Assembly: GCF_040802235.1 (NCBI RefSeq)
Contig: NC_133165.1
Location: 44,591,629-44,655,628 of the forward strand
Reading direction: 5' to 3'
DNA: 64,000 bases
Source of the DNA: Manis javanica
Lineage: Eukaryota > Chordata > Mammalia > Pholidota > Manidae
Both the position numbers and the translations under genes were made by a program. Below are positions 12,201-25,500 of the stretch, one piece after another. How positions within the stretch are numbered: the first letter of the stretch is position 1; the number at the start of each line of letters is the position of its first letter. The notes under the pieces are model-generated. The model saw nothing but the letters and a program-made list of their open reading frames with translations. It was not told the DNA's origin and made no database searches.

Positions 12201-14003
12201 TTCCAGGATCTGGGTGTCTATGTCCCTCCCCAGGTTGGGGAAGTTTTCAGCAACTATTTCTTCAAAGGGACTTTCTACTCCTTTGTCTCTCTCTTCTCCT
12301 TCTGGGACCCTATTATGCAAAATATTTTTTCATTTGGAGCTGTTATATAGCTCTCTTAACATCCTCTTGTTTCTAGAGATTCTTTTTTCTCTCTGTTCCT
12401 CGGCTGCATTGTTTTCCTATTTTCTGATTTCCATCTCTTTGTCTCCTCTACTTACAGCAATCTATTAATCATTCCCTCCATTGTATTTTTCATTTCAGTT
12501 AACTGTATTATTCAGTTCTGAGTGGCCCTTTTTCAACTCTACTGTCTCTTGTTGAAGTCCTCCCTGAGATCATCAACACTTTTCTGAAGATCAGTGAGCA
12601 TATTTATGACTGTTACTTTGAAATCTTTATCAAGAAGATTGGTGATCTCTGTTTCATTTAGCCCTCTTTCTGGTGTCTTACCCTGTACTTTTGTTTGGAA
12701 CATGTTCCTCTGCCTCCTTTGTCTGTGTTTCTGTGTTTCTTTGTATTAGATACATCTGTTATGCTCCTGAATTAGAGAGCAATGGCTTTATGAAGAAGGT
12801 GTCCCGTGGGGCCCAGAAGCTCGATTCTTTACTCACCAGTGCCTGGTTCTCCTTTGAGGTGGAGCTCTACTTGCTGTTGGTGGGCTATGGGTGGAGCTGC
12901 CTTTCTGCTGTCAGCAGTGGCTGATCTCTGTCAGCAGAGGCCCTTTGTGAGCCAAGCAGTGGCACTAGTGCTAGGATCATTGTGGGTGGGGCCTGCCCTT
13001 TACCTGCCCTGTAGCTATGGAGGTGCTGCTGGGCTGTCTGGGTAGGATGGGCAGGTGTGCAGTAGAGCATGGCATGGGGCTGGACCACCAGCAAGGAGGA
13101 CTGAGCATTTGGAGTTGGCTCCCTCTGCCTGAAAAGGCAGCAAAGTCTGACTGCTGCTTCACCAAGGGTGCTGGATGGACTGGTGGGTGTGCAGGGAAGC
13201 ATCTCAGGACTGAGCCACCAGCAAGGAGGATGGAGCATCTGGGGCTTCCACAAGCACCTGACCAGTTGGGGTGAGGGAGGGCTGGGGAAGCTTGGTCCAC
13301 CTGCCCTTTCTCCTCCAGAGAGAGCTCTATCTAATGCTCGTCTCTCTGGCATCCTTCCCACTGCTGATAAATCTTTCAAACTGCCACCTCTGTGGTGGGT
13401 CTCAGTGGGATCACCTGAGCATGCCTGTCCTCCACAAGCAGCTGGAGTCTCAGCCTCTCAGAGTGCTGTGACTTTCCCTGGCATCCAGTCCCATTAACCA
13501 CCAAAGCCTAGTGCAATGTGGACTCGTGTTCCCAGAGCAGATCTCCAGGGCCAGGTGTGGAGAGTTCCTGAGCACTTATCCGCTTCCCACTCTGTTCCTC
13601 TCCCTCCTACTCATCAGCTGATATGGGGAAAGGGCTTGGGTCCCGATCGATCACAGCTCTGACACTTCACCCTTCTCTGTGAGGTCTTCTCTTCTCCCCC
13701 AGGTGTAGATGGCCTGTTTAGCCATCTTCAGGTCATCTTCAGGGTTAGTTGTATTTGCTTTAGGTGCTTCCTTGGTGTGTGGAGGGGAGGGGTTTCTGTC
13801 TTGCCGTCTTTTCCGCCATCCCTGGCATAGTTTTTCTTATAAAGGGCAGGAGAGTAAATATTTCAGTTTTGTGGGCCATACAGTGTCTGTCACATCTGCT
13901 CAACTCTGCGTTCACGAAGTGAAAGCAGCCATTGACTATATGTATACAAATGAGCATGGCTGTGTTCCAATGCAACTTTATTTATAAAAATTGGTGGTGG
14001 GCT
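9221..14003 (-). repeat. Left arm of 4.78-kb inverted repeat (L1 5' part plus MER5A part)
   Basis: Near-perfect reverse complement of 25067-29849. Matching positions x and 39,070-x hold from 9424 to 13987 with no net indel. One substitution is visible near 13914 and one small difference near 9377. It contains L1 ORF2 (RT near 9424-9660), L1 5' region and MER5A (13823-14003). Identity stops at 9221 inside ORF2 and at 14003, exactly where an L1 is inserted. Confidence 0.93.
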
Positions 14004-16575
14004 GATGAACATCAATGCAAAAATACTCAACAAAATATTAGCAAACCAAATTCAAAAGTACATCAAGATGATCATGTACCATGACCAAGTGGGATTCATC
14101 TCAGGGATGCAAGGATGTTACAACTTTCAAAAATCCTTCCACATCATCCACCACATCAACAAAAGAAGGACAAGAAGCACATGATCATTTCCATAGACGC
14201 TGAGAAAGCATTCAAAAAAATTCAGCATCCATTCATAATAAAAACTCTCAACAAAATGGGTAGAGAGGGCAAATACCTCAACATAATAAAGGCCATATAT
14301 GATAAACCCACAGCTAACATCATATTGAACAGCGAGAAGCTGAAGGCTTTTTCTCTAAGATCAGGAACAAGACAGGGATGCCCACTCTCCCCCACTGTTA
14401 ACATAGTACTGGAGGTCCTAGCCACGGCAATCAGACAAAACAAAGAAATGCAAGGAATCCAGATTGGTAAAGAAGAAGTCAAACTCTCACTCTTTGCAGA
14501 TGACATGATATTGTACATAAAAAACCCTAAAGAGTTCACTCCAAAACTACTAGAACTAATATGTGAATTCAGCAAAGTTGCAGGATACAAAATTAATACA
14601 CAGAAGTCTGCTGCTTGCCTATACACTGATGATGAACTAGCAGAAAGAGAAATCAGGAAAACAATTCCATTCACAATTGCATCAAAAAAAATATAATACC
14701 TAGGAATAAACCTAACCAAGGAAGTGAAAGACCTATACCCTGAAAACTATGAAACAATCTTAAGGGAAATTAAAGAGGACACTAGCAAATGGAAACTCAT
14801 CCCATGCTCTTGGCTAGAAAGAATTAATGTTGTCAAAATGGCCATCCTGCCTAAAGCAATCTGCAGATTCAATGCAATCCCTATCAAAATACCAACAGCA
14901 TTCTTCAATGAACTGAACAAATATTTCTAAAATTCATATGGAACCACCAAAGACCCCAAATAGCCAAAGCAACCCTGAGAAGGAAGAATAAAGTGTTGAT
15001 ATTGCTTCCCTACTTCAAGCTGTACTACAAAGCCACACAGTAATCAAGGCAATTTGGTACTGGCACAAGAACAGAGCCACAGACCAGTGGAACAGAATAG
15101 ACTCCAAATATTAACCCAAACATATATGGTCATTTAATATACGATAAAGGAGTCATGGACATACAATGGGGAAATGATAACCTCTTCAACAGTTGCTGTT
15201 GGCAAAACTGGACAGCTACATGGAAGAGAAGGAAACTGGATTATTGTCTAATCCCATACACAAAAGTAAATTTGAAATGGATCAAACACCTGAATGTAAG
15301 TCATGAAACCATAAAACTCTTAGAAAAAAACATAGGCAAAATCTCTTGGACATAAACATGAGCAACTTCTTCATGAACATATCTCCCCAGGCAAGGGAAA
15401 CAGAAGCAAAAATGAACAAGTGGGACTATATCAAGCTGAAAAGCTTCTGTACAGCAAAGGACACCACTAATAGAACAAAAAGGCATCCTACAGTATGGGA
15501 GAATATATTCATAAATGACAGATCTGATAAAGGGTTGACATACAAAATATATAAAGAGCTCACACACCTCAACAAACAAAAAGCAAATAATCCAATTAAA
15601 GAATGGGCACAGGATCTGAACAGACACTTCTCCAAAGAAGAAATTCAGATGGCCAACAGACACCTGAAAAGATGCTCCACATTGCTAATCATCAGAGAAA
15701 TGCAAATTAAAACCACAATGAGATATTACCTCACACCAGTAAGGATCACTGCTACCCAAAAGACAAACAACAACAAATGTTGGCGAGGTTGTGGAGAAAG
15801 GGGAACCCTCCTACACTGCTGGTGGGAATGTAAATTAGTTCAACTATTGTGGAAAGCAGTATGAAGGTTCCTCAGAAAGCTCAAAATAGAAATACCATTT
15901 GAGCCAGGAATTCCACTCCTAGGAATTTACCCTAAGAATGCAGCAGCCCAGTTTGAAAAAGACATATGTTTATTGCAGCACTATTTACAATAGCCAAGAA
16001 ATGGAAGCAACCTAAATGTCCATCAGTAGATGAATGGATAAAGAAGAGGTAGTACATATACACAATGGAATATTACTCAGCCATAAGAAAAAAACAGATC
16101 CTGCCATTCACAACAACATGGATGGAGCTAGAAGGTATTATGCTCAGTGAAATAAGCCAGGCAGAGTACCAAATGATTTCACTCATATGTGGAGTAAAAG
16201 AACAAAGCAAAAACTGAAAGAACAAAACAGCAGCAGACTCACAGAACCCAAGAATGGACTAACAGTTACCAAAGGGAAAGGGACTGGGGAGGATGGATGG
16301 GAAGGGAGGCATAAGGGCAGGGAAAAAGAAAAAGGGCATTACGATTAGCATGTATAGTGCATGGGGGACACAGGGAGGGCTGTGCAACACAGAGAAGACA
16401 AGTAGTGAGTTCACAGCATCTTACTATGCTTATGGACAGTGACTGTAATGGGGTTTGTGAGGAGGTCTTGGTGATGGTGAGAGTCTAGTAAACATAATGT
16501 TCTTTTTGTAATTTTAGATTAATGATTTAAAAAATTGGTGGTGGGCTATAATTTGGACATCATTGTTCTAGAATA
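13823..16575 (+). mobile_element. MER5A (hAT-Charlie) remnant split by an L1
   Basis: 13823-14003 and 16548-16575 together read as MER5A: GGGCCATACAGTGTCTGTC, TGCTCAACTCTGC and TGCAACTTTATTTATAAAAA are landmarks. The pieces are separated by the plus-strand L1 at 14004-16527, flanked by the duplicated AAAAATTGGTGGTGGGCT. Confidence 0.75.
14004..16527 (+). mobile_element. 5'-truncated L1 with target-site duplication
   Basis: Starts inside ORF2 RT. An open frame at 14115-14696 includes the RT box FADDMI. The ORF2 C-terminus is at 15346-15864, then the 3' UTR. Direct repeats AAAAATTGGTGGTGGGCT flank it at 13986-14003 and 16530-16547. It is absent from the corresponding point of the right arm. 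Confidence 0.88.
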
Positions 16576-18318
16576 CAGAACTAGGACCACAGGGAGTCAA
16601 AGAGAAACAGATTTTTAACAAAAATTTTTTTATGAATAATGTTAAAGATGTGCAAAAGTGGAGAGTCATTTTGCTGTCTTCTCTATATTTAATGATAAAA
16701 TTAATTTTAGATGGGAAAATAATATGTTGCAGTTTTTCTAAGATGTCTGAAACATTATTATACTTTGTTTGAAAGTTGCACAAAAGGTTTGACAGCTCTG
16801 TGCCATTATTTGACAAAGTTTCTTTATGGACAACAGCCTAGGAACAAATAGCTGAACCCAAAAAATCCAATTTTCTGATGGCATCATATTTTCTATATAT
16901 CTTAGATTTTTCAATATATCTTAGTTTTTTTGACTCACAATCACTTATCCCAGCCTTTACAACTCTATCCTAAATGCACACTATAACCATATTCAATATT
17001 GATTTAGATGACATTATTCTAAATTGCAACAATTATTTTATTATTTTAATCACAACTTTCATAATTTTTCAATTTTTTTTGAACCATTCATCTATTTTTT
17101 AAATTTAGGAATATAATACAACAAAATAGCAAACCCAGAAATGCAAATATAATATAACCAATAACACACAAAGGGAAATTATATGAAAACAGCACCTGTT
17201 GCCTGCATGTTAGACAGGCGCCCACTGCAGTCTCTGGAGTTCATGGACAACCTTAAAGAACACAATAACTAAAGATACAGCAGGATTCTGTGAAAGTCAC
17301 AAGTTTAAAATGTGTGAGATATACAGGTTTAAAATAGTTTCTTGCTATTTTTCTTTTTCACTAAAACTTAGCACTTAGGAGACCACCAGTGGTTCGTGAA
17401 ACACATTTTGAGAAACAATGTTCTAAAGCAGATTCTTACAAAGTCTAATCTGAAGCCTTCCTTGAGTCTATTGAACAATCATTGGTCTTTCTGGAGACCA
17501 AAGCTTCAAAATTCAAAGGAATTTTGGACTTTGTGGTGGTGGATAGGGGAGATAATTAGGGGCAAAGATGAAGAGTCAATTTCCAGTTTCCCGTCAGATC
17601 ACATGATCAACTGCCTCCCCCTTCTTCTTAATTAAATCATCCACATGGCTTGAGCACTTTGGAGGTGGCAACAGCAGTGAGATCACTAAAGGGAAGGGAA
17701 TGGCCTGCTATGTGTTGACTCTCAGCTCAATGCCAGGTACCACTTTCCGCTTTATGCTGAGATGGATGGCAAAATAATAATGACCTTACTGGGTGCGTAT
17801 GGAGGCAGCAGAACCCTGATATGGGACTTCAAACTGCTCTCCAATCACTAACTATATGCAAATAATGGCCCCTTCAACACCTCCCAAGATTTCTAAGAAA
17901 ATCTGTGTATTGGTTTACCCAGCTTGGCAAGCAGCTATTGAGGGCTGTCCTTCTTCTTGTCCCCATATAGCCCCATCAGCTTCTTATTAGTGAAAGCCTT
18001 GAGAATAAAATTTTAATATGTTAAGAGGTCATTTTATCCCCACTATAGGGATGTTCATAACCTCCATTCTGTTTAACCACCTTGTCCTGGCCTCGGGCCT
18101 GGTCAAGATCCACGATGGTTAGGGGACACCAGAGGTGCCATTTCCAAGACTCATGTCCACAAAAGGCTTTAATTTTAGATTTTTGACATATTTCCCAGTA
18201 AAGGTATATACATCTTTTTGTACTAATTTGTTAATGCAAACTTTTAAAATACACAGTATAACCATGTAAGGCATTTTTCCATTCACTGTATTTGGAATCT
18301 CAAAAATAAAAGTGGAGG
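16576..18318. other. Downstream flank of ITGAX, no gene recognised
   Basis: The first part (to about 16660) is similar to 24960-25040 in reverse complement. The rest is AT-rich with no coding signal. ATTAAA candidates on the minus strand lie at 18168-18173 and 18012-18017 and could end the ITGAX transcript, but this is not shown. Confidence 0.4.
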
Positions 18319-18319
18319 A

Positions 18320-18480
18320 AGGCAGTATAGCACAGAGAAGACAAGTAGTGACTCTGTAGCATCTTACTACACTGATGGACAGTGAGTGTAATAGGGTATG
18401 TTGGGGGGACTTGGTGAAGGAGGGGTTCTAATAACCACAATGTTGCTCATGTAATTGTATATTAATGATACCAAAAAAAA
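18320..18480 (+). mobile_element. Very short L1 3'-end insertion
   Basis: Matches the L1 3' UTR at about 16380-16530 (GCACAGAGAAGACAAGTAGTGA, then GATGGACAGTGA and ATTAATGATA) and ends in an A-run. It lies about 1 kb beyond the ITGAX stop, antisense to the gene. Confidence 0.75.
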
Positions 18481-19438
18481 GACACAAAGCAGAAATTCTA
18501 GGATCTGTGACAGTCTCTAAGAAACTCTTGGGTTTGAAAACACAATGAAGCAACTTCTATCAACAACAAGCAAATAATGGACGTTAAAATGATATCAGTA
18601 TTAGATAAACACATACATATATGCATGCACACACATACATATATATGTAGAAATACATTTTAAAATAAGAACAAGTGTTTTTAGAAAACTATATTGTATC
18701 TTGTCATTTAAACATAGCCTAAATAAACTGAAAGTTGTATCTTTAAAAAAGAAAGTGGCCTGAGCCTCTTGGTCTCTGAAAGACCCTGGAGCTTGTTGAG
18801 TCCAACTGGCACTGGAGTTCCACTCCTCTTTCCCAGCCAGCAATGCTAATCAATGGTAGTAAGCTAAGTTTACAATTCCAGTGTAAGATATTCCCAATTC
18901 TCTTTGGGATATTTGGACTAAAATCCTCAATATAAAGTTAAGAGCTGATATTGACAGTATTTTACTAGAAATGAGGATGATAGGGAGGCATAGAGCAACT
19001 CATGACATGTGCATTGAGGCCCACCTTTGGAAGTGGAACTGGATTCCAGACATCAAGTTGGAGAGTTCAGATGTTATTCTGTAACAAGCTGGATGAATAC
19101 TGTGTTTTAGAAAGATCATTGGTGGCTAGTAAAGGAAGGGAAATTGGAGCTTGAGGCTTTTGCCCATGTATTTCTAGGTAGAAATTCCAAGTGAAGGCAA
19201 CCAGAAGGCATGGCAGGAATCCTGTCATGGGGTTTCCAGATGGAGCCTTAACATGACAAATGGCCTTTCCCAGGCAAGGTTCTTCGTACAAACACGCTGT
19301 ATTTCCTCAAAGGGAGAACGCAGCCTGATCCTAGCCCCATCATGTGGAATATGTATGTCAGGATCTCAGGAAAAAGGTCAGGAGGGTCAGGAAACTTCTC
19401 AGAAGAAAGAAGGTCCAAAGAAGAACAAAAGGTAGTTC
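18481..19438 (-). other. ITGAX 3' UTR and immediate downstream
   Basis: Directly follows the TAA. There is no AATAAA on the minus strand in this stretch. A CA/TA-rich tract lies at 18605-18650. Confidence 0.5.
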
Positions 19439-19537
19439 TTATTGGGAAACTTGGGGGTCTGATGTCCCATTTTCTGGGACAGTCTGTCCATTTGCTTCCT
19501 CCATCATTTCCTTGTACTGACGTTTGAAGAAACCAAC
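19439..19537 (-). CDS. ITGAX: ITGAX exon 30: cytoplasmic tail and stop
   Basis: A 99-bp terminal coding exon of 32 codons plus TAA. It opens with VGFFKR, the membrane-proximal clasp that holds integrins inactive, and continues [12 protein letters not shown], which separates CD11c from CD11b and CD11d. The last residues (DPQVSQ) differ from the human tail end. The acceptor is CCCTACAG at 19538-19545. Confidence 0.95.
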   Translation of the reverse strand, partial: VGFFKRQYKEMMEEANGQTVPENGTSDPQVSQ

Positions 19538-22500
19538 CTGTAGGGCAGGAAGGAGAAAAAAATCAGGAAGTCCTGCAGAAGACAGGAAAAGAGATGACTG
19601 GACGAGGGGCAAGGATCACCATTTCTGGAACCCCTACTATGTTCAAGCACTATCTTAGGAACTTATCCACAATATGTCATTTAGATTTTACCATAATTCT
19701 GTGGGATGGGTATAATGAGAAACCAAAACCCAGTGTGGACCAAGCACTTGCCTACAATCACAGAAAAAAAATCACTGGTGGTGTCAGCATCCAATCCAGG
19801 GCTCTGCTTTTATGTTATAATTTGCTATATGTTATAATTTCAAGGAAAATGTAGAAAGGCAGAAAAAAGTGGAAAAGAAAGGAGGACAGAGTAGAAGAGG
19901 TTTGAGAATAAGATAGGAAGGCACAAACATGGGAGACAGTTGGGGAGTAGTGATGTCATAGGTGAGAGGGGATCTCTCACATGCAGTGACTTAGCAAGAA
20001 TGTTTACCTGTCTCCAAGGTGACCTCTTTCTTACACTGTAGAAAAAGTAGGATCAATGCTGGTGATGCCAAGAGCAGGATGAGAACACTCACCTTGTACA
20101 GGATGGCTGTGATGAGAGCCAGCAACAGCAGTCCTCCCACAGAGCTGCCCACAATAACAGGAACAGGGTTGTAGACCTCATACTTCTCCAGCACTATCTC
20201 CATCTAGAGTGGAGATGACCCCATCAGAAAGCATCTGGCCTCTTGTTGTATCTTCCCAAATGCCCAACCTTTAACTACAGGCCTTATTTGAAGGGATGAG
20301 AGATACAGAAGATACTCACAGGCTTTTAGGGACAACTGTCCTACCCAGAGACCTACATTCCTCCTCCCTCAAGACTTACAAGCCCCCCACCCAGCATCAC
20401 AGTTTTAGTACCAGGAACCCTGTGGCCAGCCTGGCCACTGCCTACTACACAGTCACTACCTTGGTTCTCAAAAATGTCTCCTGTCCTGGAAGCTGGGAAA
20501 ACTCAGATTTGTTGAATGTGATTTCAGCTTCACTCATGACCAATATCTTCTTCTTCAATGTCTGCAAAAGAAAGGGTGAGAGCTGGGGAACCAGCTCTGG
20601 GAAAGGCTCAGAATTCAAGAAATATCCTGGCTTGAGGATGGGCTCAGACACATCAGGTATGATCTGAATCCAGGGGAGGGACTCAGCTGTTAGGTCTACA
20701 CACCTGGCTGACCCAGCTGAAGCTGAGATTGCCCTTCAGGATGAAGTCAATTTCCTCCTGGATACCAAAGGAGGGGATGTCACAGCGGAACCTCAGGCAG
20801 TCAGCAATAGAGCAGTCCTAGGGACAGAGAAGTAGTAGCATCAGGCCAGAGAAAGACGGGTTTGAAGGTAGAAGACAGAATTGAACAGTCTGATATGAGG
20901 GGAGAAGACACATCTGAATTCAAGAGGACTGTTCAGCAGATGACCATCAGAATGTTAAAACGGATTCCTGAACTAAATTCCTCTAATATGTGCCTTAAAG
21001 TGGGAGAGAGGCCAGAGCCCTTCTCACCAGCACAGGATTCTTCTGAAAGTGAGTCAGGAAGTTGGTCTCTGTGGGTGATATTTTCCCTGAAGAGCACTGA
21101 ATTGATGGGTTCTAGGAAAAAACAGAGAGCAAGCATCTCAGGGGAACCATCAAAGATTCAAGAGAGACCCAGGGAATCCACGTAAAGGGCATTACACTGT
21201 ACTTGCATACCTGGGGGTGAAAGACCTCTATCTCCTTCCACACAGCCACCTGGTTCAGCTCCACAGGCACTGAGAAGTAGATGCTGACAGGCAGGACCCT
21301 CTGTCCCAGGTTGTTCACCTGTACACAGGGCAGTGAAAGCAAAGACCACACAAAACCCCACATCCCTCATCCCAATCTCTGGTTCCTGGGCCCTGCCATC
21401 CCCAGCCCATGCTCTTGAGTCCCCATCATTTGCCTGGTATCTATGCTGGGCCATGCTGCTTTCTTCTCCCTCTGAGTCTGAGAAGTTGAGGTACCTGGTG
21501 GATTGTTCATGGCTGGGGAGAAAAGAGGCATGGGTAGATTTGAAATTCCACAGGGGCCTCTTGAGAAGGCTCTGGCTGGAAGCATGACAGAATAAGTGGT
21601 CAGTGGGGACTCGGGGTGGCCTGGAATGAGATATGTAGCTAACTTGGGGTAATAAGAGGATTTAGAGAGCAGGGCTGGGCATCAAGCTGGATGTAAGGTA
21701 TTTATAGAAGCTGCCCACAGAGGAAACTTCCAAGAATGCTGGACTGGAGACTGAGAGCTCTGCCGCTGACTCTTTGGGTGAGCAGGGGCCAGGGCCTGTC
21801 CCTCTCTGTGCCTCAGTTTTCCTTTCAAGCCTTCATGGGCACGGAGGATGCTGGATGGGCACATAGGACAGGCAAAGGTTTGGGGAGACTCAGGCTGTTG
21901 CTGAATGTCTACTGGACACGGCTGCTGTCTGACTTCTCACAGGCCTTTCCTTGTGCCATTCCCTTCTATGTCCTTGGTTTTTCTGGGCCTAGGGCTTTGA
22001 AGTGAAGGAGGGTCCAACAGCAGACTCTTCACTGGGTCTCAGTGTAACAAGGCCTCCTGAGGCCTGCCTAGGCCTATACCTGGACACCCAGTGGCCAGCC
22101 TTCCCCTCCCTGCTCCACTCCATGTGTACCTGTCCTTTGCCTGCACAATCCAAATTCTAGAACACCACTTCTACTCTGAAGTCTTATCCCTCCTCTGCAA
22201 GAGGCTCCACCAAAATGCCCAACCTCATCCTGGGGTCTGCTCTGAGTACCCCCACCCAAAGAGTCACATTTGATTAGCACAGCTCCGTGGGGGACCACAA
22301 ATGCGTAGATATGGTATGCCCTGGCCATTGGTTCTCTGTAAGGAGGAGTGACACCAGTGAACACTCCGGCAAGAGAGCTTAGAGCATGTACCTGACCAGC
22401 CTGCTGGGAGCACCCAAGGGGCAGGTATGAAGGAGAGTGTGAAACTCTGGGCATGAAGAAGACATCCAATGAAGCAAGTAGGTGAAACTGGCAGGGGAAT

Positions 22501-25500
22501 GTACCCAAGCTAAGCCTCACAGGCCCGCCATACATCACGAGTTCACATACCCAGCAGACACAAGGGTTTTGATTAGACATAATAGAGGCTCAATTAACCT
22601 TTGAGTATCAAGTGAATTTATGGAAAGCATCCACAGTTAGGTGTCTGGAACAAAACAAATGCTAGGAAGATATTTGTTGAAAGAAAATATCTACTCAAAC
22701 ACTTGACTTAACTGAATTTCAAACACCTCCTCTGTTCCTCCATAGCAGCATTTTAAGGCCTTTTCCTTTTTTCCAGTATTTCTGACACCCAGCCTCTGCA
22801 GCAAACAGGTCCCTATACTACAGGACTTATCCTTCCCAAAGGGGACTAGGAAAAGGAGAAGTGGTTCTACAAGCCCTGTAGAGGTAGTGGTTCTAAGAGT
22901 AAGGTGTAAATCTGTTCCTTACAAAGAACAGCTGTCTCACCCAAAGGCTAAAGGCCCTTTGAGAATCACTGTTGGACTTTATACATTTAGCTGATGAGCT
23001 TATACATTTTAGCTTGACAGAAGGCCCTAGTCACTTTCAGAAATTCACATAGCCTCAGGGTACAGAACCACAGAAAGGCCCTTGATGAGATTCTGCCTTG
23101 GATTGGGGTAACCTCCCTCCCCAGTAAGGCTGTAAGACCATTAAGACAGACATATCTCAGTATTTCTTAGGGAACCCAGGAGAATCTTGGTGCTTTTGAG
23201 AAAGCCTTCTGAGAACTGTAACCTTTATTAAATGTATGATGTAATGGTAATAATATCACAATTGTTACCTCAGCTAGCCCAAAATAAACATTCAATGATG
23301 GATTAGTAAGTGCTGCTAACAATATCATCTACCAATTGAAAGATAGGTGATAAAACCTAAATTGCCCAGTTGTTCAGCTGCTACAAGGAGTGAAACCCTT
23401 TTGAGGTTGTGGTGTAGCACCTGCTGATCACAGTGTAGACAGCATACTTCACCGGGAGCTCTAGTTGGAAGGTAGTCTTGCTGGTCCTGGGAGTGTTATT
23501 CTCACTGGGGAAAGAGGAAGAGCCCAGTTGGAGGAGGCTGGGGGCATAGAGATGTTGCCCCCAGTCTGGTCCAGCTCACCTGCTCACATTGGCCATCAGA
23601 TGCAGCCGGTCTCCCAGATTAGCCTTTGAAGAGACATCAAAGGTGGCTGTAAAGATGATCTGAGAAAGAGGAAGGGATCAGAGAGATCACTGAGGAGTGA
23701 GTCAGGTTGGGGACAGGGCATAGGGGGTGGGCAGAAGCAAGGCTGACCTGATCACCCTGGTGGAAAATGAGGTAGTTGATGCTACAGCAGGTGCTCAGTG
23801 TGCCCTGGTCTCTGGCTGGGGCACCGTCACAGGTCAGACGTGGGGAGCGAGCCTGCAGCTGATTCTAGGCAAAGGTAGGTAAAAAAAAAAAAAAGGCAGG
23901 TAGGAAATTATTAGTGTTCCAAAGAGATTCCATCAAATAGTGACAGTTTTCTGCAATCTACCTTAAGGTTATGTTTTTTTGAAATCCTTAGATATTATCT
24001 AGTCAAATTCTTCCTAATATGGAAACAAGATTCATAAGAATTTCCCCCTTTTTTATTTATTACTCTTTTTAAAAGGCTTTATATTATGGAAATTATTATG
24101 CAAATTTTCAAACATACTCAAAAGTAGACAGACTAGATAAATCAACAACCGTGTACCCATAACTCAGCTTAAATTACTGACATTTTTCTACTGTTGTTTC
24201 ATTCAGCTATTCTCGACTTTTTTTTCTCAATAACTTAAGCTCATTCTGAACATCATATCATTTCATTCCAAAATACTTCAGTGTATACTACCCAGAGATA
24301 AGGGCACTTTTTAACATAACCAAAAGACTCAAGAAATTACACCCAACAAAATTAACATTAACTCTTTAATATTAGCTAATATCCAAGTCATGTTCAATAT
24401 TCCTAGATTGTCTCCTAAAATGTAATTTTACACCTCATTTTTTAAAAATCAATATCCAACAAAGGTCTACATATTGCATTTGATTTGGTTAAGGTGTCTA
24501 GCAGTACTTTCAGTGACAGGGCACTCACCCCTCATGCAGCTGGAGCTTGCCATTCCTAGCCCATTCCTTCTGCTCCCATTTGGAACAGTAATAACCTAAC
24601 AGACACAGGAGACCAACCATCCAAATGCCATGTGTGGACCTAGTTTAGATACTGGTTCAAATAAACCAAGTATAAAAAGATATTTTTGAAGCAAGTAAGG
24701 AAATTTGATTACGGTTTAAATACCAAGAATTCATACATTTCTTTGGGTGTGAGAAATAATAACACTGCAGTCATAAAAGAAGCCCTCACCGTCTAGAACT
24801 ATAGAGTAAAACAGGGAGGAACACAATAACATTAAGTTACACATTTAAAATACTTCAGCTAAAGGAAAAAAAAACAGATGAAATGAATGTGGTGAAATGT
24901 TGATAATTGTTAAACATGGGTGATAAATATTGGGGAACTTTATTGAACTACTTTATTTTTGCAAATGTTTAACATTTTTCATAATAAAATTTTTGTTAAA
25001 AATATGTTTCTCTTTGACTCCCTGTGCTCCTAGTTTTGTCTTCTACAACAAGGATGTCCAAATGAGAGCCCACCACCAATTTTTATAAATAAAGTTGCAT
25101 TGGAACACAGCCATGCTCATTTGTATACATATAGTCAATGGCTGCTTTCACTTCGTGAAAGCAGAGTTGAGCAGATGTGACAGACACTGTATGGCCCACA
25201 AAACTGAAATATTTACTCTCCTGCCCTTTATAAGAAAAACTATGCCAGGGATGGCGGAAAAGACGGCAAGACAGAAACCCCTCCCCTCCACACACCAAGG
25301 AAGCACCTAAAGCAAATACAACTAACCCTGAAGATGACCTGAAGATGGCTAAACAGGCCATCTACACCTGGGGGAGAAGAGAAGACCTCACAGAGAAGGG
25401 TGAAGTGTCAGAGCTGTGATCGATCGGGACCCAAGCCCTTTCCCCATATCAGCTGATGAGTAGGAGGGAGAGGAACAGAGTGGGAAGCGGATAAGTGCTC

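Noticed and set aside
12145-13500. Several long open frames repeated identically on the opposite strand at 25573-26925
   Set aside because: They lie in the L1 5' region within the inverted repeat arms; being mirrored is explained by the duplication, and none shows protein-family features.
22074-22580. 168-codon open frame in ITGAX intron 23
   Set aside because: No recognisable domain, lies between exons 24 and 23 and would interrupt the correct frame; treated as chance.
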